Shown here piece after piece: positions 22,875 through 29,495 of a stretch of 29,495 bases of DNA. The DNA comes from an uncultured Bacteroidales bacterium. Its GTDB lineage: Bacteria; Bacteroidota; Bacteroidia; Bacteroidales; UBA3824. The position numbers were made by a program, and so were the translations under genes. Location of the stretch: the NCBI GenBank assembly GCA_937877455.1, contig CALFIU010000125.1, positions 1 to 29,495 of the forward strand, in the 5' to 3' direction. The notes beneath the pieces are model-generated. The model was not told the origin of the DNA and did no database searches. It saw only the letters and a list, made by a program, of their open reading frames with translations. The stretch's first letter is position 1. Every line of letters starts with the position of its first letter.

Positions 22875-25673
22875 ATGAGACATTTTTTTTACAATTTAAG
22901 CGTAAGGAATAAAATATTGATTGGTTTCTTTTTAGTAACCGCAGTATTTTTCTGCATTGGCATTTACCAATACAACTCCATGGAAAAGGTAAATAGCACA
23001 AGTTCAACCATAAAATTGGCCAAAGATATGAATAACACCGCAGCACAATTAAAATATCTATTGGCCAACGATATGCTAACACTACGCAGTTTTAATGCAG
23101 CAAAAAACGAAAAAGAACTTAAAAGCCTGCATAAAGAACATGTCGAAATACAAGAAAAACTTGCACAGACATTCAACTCTGTAATTACAATGCCAGAAGG
23201 CAACAATGACGATATGTTGTTTCGCAAAAACTTTAGAGATACAATAATCGCCATACAAAATAGATACAAAACAGAATACACAGTATCTTACGATGAAATT
23301 TACATAGCCCAACTGCTAATAAGCAACCCAGCCGAAGTAAGAAACATAATAAGACAAAAACAGTTGGATATACAAAACACAACCGACTCCACAAAAAAAT
23401 CTAATAGTTTACAACCACAAACTTCTACCGATAGCACGGGAAGACTCATTATATCAGGAGGAAACAACAACAACTCGATTGAACAACAAACCGAAGAATA
23501 CATCCTCGACCTTAAATACGAGCAAAAAAAACACTTCCAGATAATAAGCCGCATGATAAGCGACGTTGATAAAGTATTAACAATAATAGAAGTAAAATCA
23601 TCGGCAATAGCAAATCAAGCAGTAGAAAAATCAGCTGCTGCAGGACGCGCAAACATAAGAATGTTTGTAATTTTTATATTAGTAGGCATAGTATTGTCGA
23701 TAATATTAGCATTTTTTATATCAAACCTAATAGTAAACCCACTCAGCAAAATAAAAAAATACGCTGCAAGACTTGCAGAAGGCGAACTACCAGAATTTAC
23801 AGACGAGGTTTACAACGACGAAATTGGAGAAACAGCAAACTCTATTGAACAACTAACAATAGGTTTGCAAAAAACATCCGACTTCGCATACGAAATAGGA
23901 CGTGGCGAATTTAGCACAGACTATCAACCACTATCAGACAAAGACGTACTTGGCAATTCTCTATTAAACATGCGTAAATCGCTTGTACAAGCCAATCGCG
24001 AACAAAAGAAACGCCAACGTGAAGATATACAACGAAATTGGACAACAGAAGGTCAGGCAAAATTTGCAGAAATATTGCGTCACCATACCGACGACATAAC
24101 AGAACTATCAGACGATATAATCGTAAACCTTGTAAAATATCTCAAGGCAAACCAAGGTGGAATATTTATCTACAACGACACCGACCCTAACGACATAAAT
24201 CTCGAACTACTATCGGCATACGCATACAACCGCAAAAAATTCATCAAACGAAAAATAAAAATGGGTGAAGGTCTTGTTGGTGCAGCAGCCTTAGAAAAAT
24301 ACACAATATATCTTACAGATATACCAGATAATTACATAGAAATAGAATCTGGAATAGGAAGCGCAAACCCCAAGGCACTACTTATTGTGCCACTAAAAAT
24401 AGAAAACGACATACTCGGAGTAATAGAATTAGCATCGTTCAACAATTTAAAAGATTATGAAATAGAACTTGTAGAAAAAATCGCAGAAAGCATCGCATCA
24501 ACACTACAAACAGCGCGCATCAATACCAGAACAGCAGAACTTCTTGAACAATCTAACCAACAAACACGTTCGATGAAAGATCAAGAAGAAGAAATGCGCC
24601 AAACAATTGAAGAAATGCAGGCAAATCAAGAAGACGCAATGCACCGCGAAGAAACATTCTACAACGAATTAAAAGAAATGGAAGCCATAAAAAAGGCTCT
24701 CGAACAACAAAGTGCACTGCAAGATAGCGAACTATCAACACTTAAAACAAAATACAACGATTCGCAAAAACTTGTAAAAGAAAGAGAAAACTACGAACAC
24801 AACATATTTGCAATAATAACAGCAGCCGTTATAAATGCATCCGAAGACGGAACAATAACATACGTCAACGACTTGTTTACCAATCTATTAGGATACAAAT
24901 CGGCAGAAGCTCTTGGACGAAGCATATACAACATATTAGGATTTACATCTAAAGAAACAAATATGGCACAAGCTCTCCAAGCTGAATTTGGAAACATTGT
25001 AAACACAAAAGGACGCGAGGTAAAAATAAAAACAAAAGATGAAGTAGTTACAGCTTTTTGGTTAACTATAACCGCAAACATCTTTGAAGGCAAAATAATT
25101 TATACATTTATACTCGACGACCTTAGCCAACTCACAGCAGAAAGAGAAAAAAGCAAAACATTTGAAGAAGAAATGCTCACAGTAAAATTTGAGAGCGATT
25201 CTCGAACACAAATTTTAGAAAAACTATTGAGAAACAACAATGTAGAATTACCTGGCTTAGAAAGCGAATTTATATTATTCGATTATGACGAGTTAAAAAT
25301 AAATCTAAGCATACTTGATAATCAACACAAAAAATGGTTTGATATAATAAATAGGTTTTATAGTGCATTTAAGCGAAAAGAAAATCCAAAAGTTATTATG
25401 GATATACTAACAGAACTAATTGATTACACCGAATATCATTTTGGTTTCAAAGAAAAATATCTCAAAGATTTCCATTCGCCATATTACGAAAGCCAAAAAT
25501 CTGAACACCAAGCATTTTTGGAAAAATTGCAAGAAACAATTTCTGAATATGCTAACAATCAATCAATAGCATTGATAAAAATGATAATATTTATAAAAGA
25601 ATGGTCGAAAACATATTTTCCTGCAATGGACGAAACATATATAAAACAGTTTAAGGCCAACGGATTAGCATAA
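22875..25673 (+). CDS. membrane sensor: HAMP, GAF, coiled coil, PAS and degenerate hemerythrin-like domain
   Basis: 932 residues. TM1 is at about 14-31 and TM2 at 263-284; between them is a helical periplasmic sensor domain with an Asn/Ser/Thr-rich stretch near 170-210. A HAMP domain (IVNPLSKIKKYAARLAEGEL, then NDEIGE) follows TM2, with a second HAMP-like repeat (FAYEIGRGEFS). A GAF domain covers about 389-560, a long Glu/Gln-rich coiled coil about 550-640 and a PAS domain about 643-765 (NASEDGTITYVNDLF). Residues about 805-932 align with bacteriohemerythrin (DNQH, EYHF, SEH, MDETY), but three of seven metal ligands are replaced: Lys859 for Glu, Gln874 and Tyr914 for His. No kinase, GGDEF, PP2C or chemotaxis signalling domain is present, so the output is unknown. 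The gene stands alone; a terminator follows. Confidence 0.85.
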   Translation: MRHFFYNLSVRNKILIGFFLVTAVFFCIGIYQYNSMEKVNSTSSTIKLAKDMNNTAAQLKYLLANDMLTLRSFNAAKNEKELKSLHKEHVEIQEKLAQTFNSVITMPEGNNDDMLFRKNFRDTIIAIQNRYKTEYTVSYDEIYIAQLLISNPAEVRNIIRQKQLDIQNTTDSTKKSNSLQPQTSTDSTGRLIISGGNNNNSIEQQTEEYILDLKYEQKKHFQIISRMISDVDKVLTIIEVKSSAIANQAVEKSAAAGRANIRMFVIFILVGIVLSIILAFFISNLIVNPLSKIKKYAARLAEGELPEFTDEVYNDEIGETANSIEQLTIGLQKTSDFAYEIGRGEFSTDYQPLSDKDVLGNSLLNMRKSLVQANREQKKRQREDIQRNWTTEGQAKFAEILRHHTDDITELSDDIIVNLVKYLKANQGGIFIYNDTDPNDINLELLSAYAYNRKKFIKRKIKMGEGLVGAAALEKYTIYLTDIPDNYIEIESGIGSANPKALLIVPLKIENDILGVIELASFNNLKDYEIELVEKIAESIASTLQTARINTRTAELLEQSNQQTRSMKDQEEEMRQTIEEMQANQEDAMHREETFYNELKEMEAIKKALEQQSALQDSELSTLKTKYNDSQKLVKERENYEHNIFAIITAAVINASEDGTITYVNDLFTNLLGYKSAEALGRSIYNILGFTSKETNMAQALQAEFGNIVNTKGREVKIKTKDEVVTAFWLTITANIFEGKIIYTFILDDLSQLTAEREKSKTFEEEMLTVKFESDSRTQILEKLLRNNNVELPGLESEFILFDYDELKINLSILDNQHKKWFDIINRFYSAFKRKENPKVIMDILTELIDYTEYHFGFKEKYLKDFHSPYYESQKSEHQAFLEKLQETISEYANNQSIALIKMIIFIKEWSKTYFPAMDETYIKQFKANGLA

Positions 25674-25689
25674 AAATCTAACAATATTC

Positions 25690-25735
25690 AAAACACCGCT
25701 ACACTTAGTTAAGAAGTGTGGCGATGTTTTATTTT
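25690..25735 (+). terminator. terminator after the sensor gene
   Basis: The arm at 25690-25706 pairs with the arm at 25714-25730 (17 positions, one mismatch and one G-U) around a 7-base loop. ATTTT follows. Confidence 0.8.
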
Positions 25736-25758
25736 GGGCACCCAACGTATAAACACAT

Positions 25759-25790
25759 AAAAAAAAGAGAACGAGATTATTCTCGTTCTC
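25759..25790 (-). terminator. orphan minus-strand intrinsic terminator
   Basis: GAGAACGAGA (25767-25776) and TCTCGTTCTC (25781-25790) form a perfect 10-bp stem with a TTAT loop. The minus strand continues with eight T residues, a textbook intrinsic terminator. No minus-strand protein gene ends here; the nearest minus-strand gene to the right is rnhB, more than 2.9 kb away. Confidence 0.75.
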
Positions 25791-25878
25791 CCTCACTTCA
25801 ATATAAACCGGCTTTCAAAAAACAAAAATGTCTAACTCAAAAAATCAATCTGTAGAATCCAATCATCATTACCTTTCT
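25760..25878 (-). ncRNA. candidate small RNA ending at the orphan terminator
   Basis: The only minus-strand signal pointing at the terminator from the right is a near-consensus promoter: TTG (plus 25913-25915), a 20-bp spacer and CAAATTTG (plus 25885-25892, one change from TAnnTTTG). It predicts a transcript of about 120 bases. It contains a tiny open frame of 10 codons on the minus strand (25837-25869), too short to judge. The rest of the 25674-26003 spacer has no gene. I do not recognise the RNA; the call rests only on promoter and terminator geometry. Confidence 0.3.
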
Positions 25879-25975
25879 ACACAACAAATTTGAATGAAAT
25901 TTTAATGAAAAACAATAGTATTCGTAGATAAAAATCAACTAATTATAGATAAAATAAACCAAAATTTAATTATGA

Positions 25976-25983
25976 TAACTTTG
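25976..25983 (+). promoter_or_regulatory. -7 box TAACTTTG before the M28-like lipoprotein gene
   Basis: A perfect TAnnTTTG lies 20 bases before the start codon, a spacing like that of metF. No TTG is found 19-21 bp upstream, so strength is uncertain. Confidence 0.45.
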
Positions 25984-26003
25984 CATAAAAATAAGGAAAA
26001 AAA

Positions 26004-26909
26004 ATGAAAATACAAAAATTAACAATATTATTGGTAACAATATTAACTACCTCATGTTACCACCCAAAAACAAACAATAAATTGCAATTTGATACAACAG
26101 ACGCAATTACAATGGCTCAAAAATTTGCAAAAATAAAAAATCATAGTTGCGGCTCGCTCAAAAATGATAGTGTAGCAACATTAATAATAAACTATCTAAA
26201 CAAACTTACTCCAAATATTTCCAACGAGACTTTTGAAATAAAAAACGATACAGGATATATCATTGGAAAAAATATTTATGTAAGCATAAACCCTGACAAA
26301 CCACATAAAATACTACTTGCGTGCAACTACGATACTTACCCAACAGACACAGCACAAAATTGTCTTTCTGGTGCTGCCACAGTACTTGCAATAGCAAAAT
26401 GCATAGCCCAAAACCCAAACGAATATCCTGCCATAGATTTGATATTTTTTGACAGTACAGAATATTGGTCGGAAAATCAAAATCTCAATAAGATACGCCG
26501 ACACTGCTTAGGCTCTCAACAATGGGCAAAAAATGCTGATAAACATAAATATAAATGTGCATTATATTTTTACAAACCAGCACACAAAGGTGGTGTTTTT
26601 GCAAAAGAAGGACATTCCAATCTTTTCGCAACAAAATATTTGAAAATACTTGCTGAAATAGAAAATACACTATATAAAAACAACACTCTCTTTACCAATG
26701 ACATAGCAAAACCGTTAAATGCAGATAATTGCTTTTTAAATAAAGATGCCAAAATACCAACAATAGCAATTTGTGCACACCACACAATTATAAACAAAGA
26801 TAACGAAGAAGAAAAAACACCAGTTGAAGACGACAGCATCGAAAATTTTGACACAACAGCAATAAAACACCTCGGAAACATCATACTCCAATTTTGCAAT
26901 CAATGGTAA
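26004..26909 (+). CDS. M28 / glutaminyl-cyclase-like lipoprotein, probably catalytically inactive
   Basis: 301 residues; lipobox TTSC with Cys18. The fold markers of the M28 peptidase and bacterial glutaminyl cyclase group are kept in order: KILLACNYDT (the ILLGAHxDT strand), CLSGAATVLAIAK, AIDLIFFDSTEY (the FFDGED strand), RHCLGSQQWA and a late KIPTIAIC strand. The zinc site is not kept: Asn108 stands where the first His belongs, Asn119 for the metal-binding Asp, Thr152 for the catalytic Glu and Asn242 for the last His (DNCF instead of DHxPF); Glu153 remains. Glutaminyl cyclases form N-terminal pyroglutamate in the periplasm. This protein more likely binds peptides or serves as a scaffold. 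It stands between the small-RNA candidate region and the SiaC-family gene, 121 bases before the latter. Confidence 0.7.
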   Translation: MKIQKLTILLVTILTTSCYHPKTNNKLQFDTTDAITMAQKFAKIKNHSCGSLKNDSVATLIINYLNKLTPNISNETFEIKNDTGYIIGKNIYVSINPDKPHKILLACNYDTYPTDTAQNCLSGAATVLAIAKCIAQNPNEYPAIDLIFFDSTEYWSENQNLNKIRRHCLGSQQWAKNADKHKYKCALYFYKPAHKGGVFAKEGHSNLFATKYLKILAEIENTLYKNNTLFTNDIAKPLNADNCFLNKDAKIPTIAICAHHTIINKDNEEEKTPVEDDSIENFDTTAIKHLGNIILQFCNQW

Positions 26910-27030
26910 GAAAACTATACAAAAATTTTTCTTATTATCAAAATTCTAACTAACGTTGAGAAAAAAATATATCAAAAAATTAGATTTCTAAAATTTATTT
27001 ATATTTTTGCAAAAATAAATTTGTCGGCAA

Positions 27031-27393
27031 ATGGTAATAGAAGTAACCGAAGATACACCACAAGTAATATACGAAGAGGACGAAAGCCTATTAAGCGTAA
27101 AAGGGCCATCGTTTCCAGAAAACGCCATAGAGTTTTATACTCCTATTATAGAACGTACAGAAAATTTAGAAGTTAACTCTAAAAAAATGACTTGCGAATT
27201 TGACTTCTCAATTCTAAGTTCTGCATCAAACAAAATGATTTATGAAATAATGATGCGACTTGATAATAAATACAAAGAAGGAAAACCAATAAAAGTAAAG
27301 TGGTATTACGAAAGTTTCGATGAAGACATGTATGACGAAGGTTTGGGAATACAAGAAAGTTTGTCGATACCGTTTGAAATTATAGAAAAATAA
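27031..27393 (+). CDS. SiaC-family (DUF1987) regulatory phosphoprotein
   Basis: 120 residues, the usual length. Family blocks are visible: the N-terminal TPQVIYEED strand, SVKGPSFPENAIEFYTPII (the GxSxPENxxxFYxP motif), the strand before the phosphosite and the C-terminal KVKWYYESFDEDMYDEG motif. In Pseudomonas, SiaC is phosphorylated on a Thr by the SiaB kinase and dephosphorylated by the PP2C phosphatase SiaA, and it controls a diguanylate cyclase. In the aligned position (NTSxxK becomes SSASNK) this protein has Ser64. No SiaA, SiaB or diguanylate cyclase lies nearby, so it is an orphan here. A TATTTTTG box at 27002-27009 may be its promoter. The tRNA-Arg gene follows after 19 bases. Confidence 0.85.
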   Translation: MVIEVTEDTPQVIYEEDESLLSVKGPSFPENAIEFYTPIIERTENLEVNSKKMTCEFDFSILSSASNKMIYEIMMRLDNKYKEGKPIKVKWYYESFDEDMYDEGLGIQESLSIPFEIIEK

Positions 27394-27412
27394 ACTTAAA
27401 TAAGTAAAATTC

Positions 27413-27486
27413 GGCCTCGTAGTTTAGCTGAATAGAACGCAGGATTCCGGTTCCTGAAGTCGTGGGTTTGAATCCCGCCGGGGTCA
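27413..27486 (+). tRNA. tRNA-Arg (anticodon CCG)
   Basis: 74 bases. The acceptor arm GGCCTCG/CGGGGTC has seven pairs (two G-U), and the discriminator is A. The D-stem is GTTT/GAAC, the anticodon stem CAGGA/TCCTG with loop TTCCGGT (anticodon CCG, reading CGG), the variable loop AAGTC and the T-arm GTGGG/CCCGC with loop TTTGAAT. CCA is not encoded. A terminator follows at once. Confidence 0.95.
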
Positions 27487-27488
27487 TC

Positions 27489-27530
27489 ACCGCTTGATTG
27501 GCAAAAGGTTTCATCAAGCGGTTTATTTTT
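27489..27530 (+). terminator. terminator of the tRNA-Arg gene
   Basis: ACCGCTTGAT (27489-27498) pairs perfectly with ATCAAGCGGT (27513-27522) and is followed by TTATTTTTT. It starts three bases after the tRNA. Confidence 0.9.
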
Positions 27531-27603
27531 TATAAAAATAAACAAACTAAAAAGTTACGTGTTTTTCGTAGTTGGATAAAAGTATAAACCAACAAAAAAA
27601 ACA

Positions 27604-27611
27604 TAAATTTG
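27604..27611 (+). promoter_or_regulatory. -7 box TAAATTTG before asnA
   Basis: A perfect TAnnTTTG lies 22 bases before the asnA start. The nearest upstream TTG (27572-27574) is 29 bp away, longer than usual, so only the -7 half is supported. Confidence 0.4.
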
Positions 27612-27633
27612 TAAAAATAAAATACAAAACATA

Positions 27634-28671
27634 ATGGGAAAACTAATAATTCCGGAGAACTACTCTCCACAGCTCGACATCAAGCAAACAGAACTTGGAA
27701 TAAAAAGAATAAAAGATTTTTTTCAAGAAAACCTTTCCGCTCAACTACACCTTCGTAGGGTAACAGCACCTCTTTTTGTATTAAAAGGCACTGGAATAAA
27801 CGACGACCTTAATGGAACAGAACGCCCTGTAACGTTTCCTATAAAAGATTTTGGCGAACAAAAAGCCGAAGTAGTTCATTCGTTGGCAAAATGGAAACGC
27901 CTAATGTTAGCCGATTACGAAATTGAAACTGGCAACGGACTTTACACCGACATGAATGCGATTAGACCTGACGAAGAACTCGACAACCTACATTCGCTGT
28001 ACGTTGATCAATGGGATTGGGAAATGCACATAGACGAAAAACAAAGAAATCTCGATTTCCTTAAATCAACAGTAAAAAAAATATACACCGTACTTAAAAA
28101 TACCGAATATGTTGTATATGAAATGTTTCCACAAATAAAACCACAACTACCAGACGAAATTTTCTTCATCAGTGCCGAAGAATTGCTAAAACTCTACCCC
28201 ACCCTTACCCCAAAAGAACGCGAAAACGAGATTGCAAAAAAATACAAAGCCGTGTTTATTATGGGTATAGGCGCAAAACTCGCTAACGGTGAAAAACACG
28301 ATGGACGAGCTCCTGATTATGATGATTGGAGCACCCCTAACTGCGAAGGTTTTCTTGGGTTAAACGGCGACATCGTGGTTTGGAACAACGTTATCAATCG
28401 TGCTTTTGAACTTTCATCAATGGGTGTACGCGTTAATAAAGAATCTCTATTAAAACAACTCGAAATAGAAGGTAAACAAGACAGAAAACAACTTTATTTT
28501 CATAGCAGACTATTAAACGGCACTTTACCACAATCTATAGGCGGTGGAATTGGACAATCACGTCTTTGCATGTTCTTTTTAAGAAAAGCACACATCGGCG
28601 AAATACAATCTTCATTGTGGAGCAACGAAATGCGCGAAGAATGCAAAAAACACAATATTGCACTAATATAA
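27634..28671 (+). CDS. asnA: aspartate-ammonia ligase (AsnA-type asparagine synthetase)
   Basis: 345 residues. It makes asparagine from aspartate, ATP and ammonia in the cytoplasm, without glutamine. The fold is related to class II aminoacyl-tRNA synthetases. Family blocks: LRRVTAPLFVLKGTGINDDLNG, PVTFPIKDFG, VVHSLAKWKRLML, GLYTDMNAIRPDE, LHSLYVDQWDWE, DDWSTPNCEGFLGLNGD and the motif-3 region LPQSIGGGIGQSRLCMFFLRK (given in part) with its conserved Arg. It is about 15 residues longer than the 330-residue E. coli enzyme, as is usual in Bacteroidota. The start ATG at 27634 directly precedes the conserved N-terminus. A long hairpin follows, and the gene is convergent with rnhB. Confidence 0.96.
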   Translation: MGKLIIPENYSPQLDIKQTELGIKRIKDFFQENLSAQLHLRRVTAPLFVLKGTGINDDLNGTERPVTFPIKDFGEQKAEVVHSLAKWKRLMLADYEIETGNGLYTDMNAIRPDEELDNLHSLYVDQWDWEMHIDEKQRNLDFLKSTVKKIYTVLKNTEYVVYEMFPQIKPQLPDEIFFISAEELLKLYPTLTPKERENEIAKKYKAVFIMGIGAKLANGEKHDGRAPDYDDWSTPNCEGFLGLNGDIVVWNNVINRAFELSSMGVRVNKESLLKQLEIEGKQDRKQLYFHSRLLNGTLPQSIGGGIGQSRLCMFFLRKAHIGEIQSSLWSNEMREECKKHNIALI

Positions 28672-28679
28672 CCACATAC

Positions 28680-28724
28680 ACATTATTTACAACTGATTAC
28701 ACAAAAATCAGTTGTAAATAATGT
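28680..28724. terminator. long perfect hairpin between asnA and rnhB
   Basis: The arm 28680-28698 and the arm 28706-28724 form a perfect 19-bp stem with loop ACACAAA. It lies between the converging stop codons. It lacks a U-tract on the plus strand, and on the minus strand TTTTTTTT lies before the stem instead of after it, so it may act mainly by protecting the RNA 3' end. Confidence 0.7.
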
Positions 28725-28748
28725 ATTTCAAAAAAAATTAACCAAACC

Positions 28749-29336
28749 CTAAAGTAACTTCGGTTGACATGGCTCATAAGTTAACCGATGAAATGGCGAA
28801 ACTCCAAATTTAACAATAGCTTCTCGATGATCTTTGGTTGGGTATCCTTTGTTTTTTTTCCAATTATACATAGGATAATCTTCATGAATTTTTTCCATAA
28901 ACTCATCACGATAGGTTTTTGCAAGAATTGAAGCTGCTGCAATAGACAAATATAGAGAATCTCCCTTAACAATTGTTTGGTATGGTATATTGTTGTATGG
29001 TTTAAACTTATTGCCGTCTATAATAATAAATTTTGGTATAACACTTAAACCATTTAACGAGCGATGCATAGCCAAAATACTGGCATTCAAAATGTTCATT
29101 CTATCAATTTCTTCGTTTGAACATTGTGAAACACAAAAACTTACAGCATCACGCTCTATTTCTTGACGTAAAGACAATCGTTTTTTTTCACTCAATTGCT
29201 TACTATCATTAATCCCACTATTGAAATAGTCTATTGGAAAAACAACTGCCGCTGCAAAAACTGGTCCTGCCAAACAGCCTCGTCCAGCCTCATCACAACC
29301 CGCCTCTGGATATTGTTCTTGAAAAAAAGCTTGCAT
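28749..29336 (-). CDS. rnhB: ribonuclease HII
   Basis: 195 residues from ATG at 29336. The open frame continues upstream for 38 codons, but that part is hydrophobic, unrelated to the family and runs toward the REP-like repeat, so it was not used. RNase HII cuts the RNA strand of RNA-DNA hybrids and starts removal of single ribonucleotides from DNA. The N-terminal motif AGCDEAGRGCLAGP carries metal-binding Asp15 and Glu16. NDSKQLSEKKR, FIIIDGN and KGDSLYLSIAAASILAKTYRD (given in part) provide the remaining conserved Asp and Ser/Ala-rich helix. The C-terminus keeps GYPTKDHREAI and SPFHRLTYEPC. Length is normal for the family. Confidence 0.95.
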   Translation of the reverse strand: MQAFFQEQYPEAGCDEAGRGCLAGPVFAAAVVFPIDYFNSGINDSKQLSEKKRLSLRQEIERDAVSFCVSQCSNEEIDRMNILNASILAMHRSLNGLSVIPKFIIIDGNKFKPYNNIPYQTIVKGDSLYLSIAAASILAKTYRDEFMEKIHEDYPMYNWKKNKGYPTKDHREAIVKFGVSPFHRLTYEPCQPKLL

Positions 29337-29440
29337 AAAAACTAAAATTATAACTATAACAAAAATATGTAAAGATAACAAGATTGAGTAAAAATTTTCA
29401 CAAATATTTATCAATACACCACCATCAGGTCCATTTGATT

Positions 29441-29466
29441 GGGCGGACACGCAGGTCTGCCCCTAC
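29441..29466 (-). repeat. REP-like GC-rich hairpin with GTAG flank
   Basis: GGGCGGAC (29441-29448) pairs with GTCTGCCC (29455-29462), one G-U, around loop ACGCAG. On the minus strand the hairpin is preceded by GTAG, the tetranucleotide found next to REP hairpins mobilised by RAYT (TnpA-REP) transposases. It is strikingly GC-rich for this AT-rich spacer. Only one copy is in the window. Confidence 0.6.
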
Positions 29467-29495
29467 ACATCATTCTATTTGAGATGGGGATTATA

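Noticed and set aside
26907..26934. Terminator after the pseudo-M28 gene (TAAGAAAA with TTTTCTTA)
   Set aside because: The stem is only A/T pairs apart from one G-C and is expected by chance at this base composition.
27413..27530. tRNA-Arg 3' end as a phage or island attachment site
   Set aside because: The inverted repeat after it is a terminator hairpin; no integrase gene and no direct repeat of the tRNA 3' end were seen.
29337..29450. N-terminal extension of RNase HII by 38 codons
   Set aside because: The extension is hydrophobic and unlike the family, and it reaches into the spacer next to the REP-like hairpin; ATG at 29336 gives the normal length.

Overview
The window looks like chromosomal DNA of a member of the Bacteroidota, most likely order Bacteroidales. 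The reasons are a SusC/SusD pair with lipoprotein glycan binders, a BACON domain on the laminarinase, a type-2 isoleucyl-tRNA synthetase next to a cysteine-poor DksA-like protein, and start regions with the phylum's promoter pattern (TTG, 19-21 bp, TAnnTTTG) instead of Shine-Dalgarno sites. The housekeeping part is very AT-rich, while the left part is clearly richer in G+C.

Layout. (1) 1-512: C-terminal part of a GH97 glycosidase, cut by the window edge. Two hairpin terminators separate it from the convergent locus that follows. (2) 723-10984, minus strand: a polysaccharide utilisation locus read from one good promoter upstream of susC, in the order SusC, SusD, surface glycan-binding lipoprotein, GH16 endo-glucanase, unknown lipoprotein, GH128 glucanase. 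Both hydrolase families point to beta-1,3-glucan (laminarin, curdlan or callose type). No regulator and no GH3 beta-glucosidase lie in the window. Phased direct repeats sit upstream of the promoter. (3) 11406-13853, plus strand: a divergent KdsB-like CMP-sugar synthetase, then gltX with its own promoter. (4) 13910-15459, minus strand: a two-gene unit of unknown function, one gene encoding a bitopic membrane protein. (5) 15638-17797, plus strand: a proline aminopeptidase (M24B) and a lipoprotein. (6) 17853-21667, minus strand: ileS followed by a DksA-like gene, separated by a terminator-like hairpin. (7) 21768-25673, plus strand: metF, divergent from ileS, and a 932-residue membrane sensor (HAMP, GAF, coiled coil, PAS, hemerythrin-like C-terminus). 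(8) 25674-27393: an intergenic stretch with an orphan minus-strand terminator (possible small RNA), an inactive-looking M28/glutaminyl-cyclase-like lipoprotein, and an orphan SiaC-family (DUF1987) protein. (9) 27413-29336: tRNA-Arg(CCG), asnA and the convergent rnhB. (10) 29441-29466: a GC-rich REP-like hairpin flanked by GTAG.

How the genes work together. The susC locus is a surface system: SusD and the two lipoproteins would bind glucan, the GH16 and GH128 enzymes would cut it outside the cell, and SusC would import the oligosaccharides. The right half is mostly housekeeping (tRNA charging, folate and asparagine metabolism, RNA-DNA hybrid removal, peptide trimming). Among these genes are signalling or lipoprotein genes with degenerate active sites. 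I saw no CRISPR array, prophage, transposase or integrase. The most unusual items are the hemerythrin-like domain that has lost three of seven metal ligands, the M28-like protein that has lost most of its zinc site, the swapped GXHH signature in IleS, and the unexplained minus-strand terminator.
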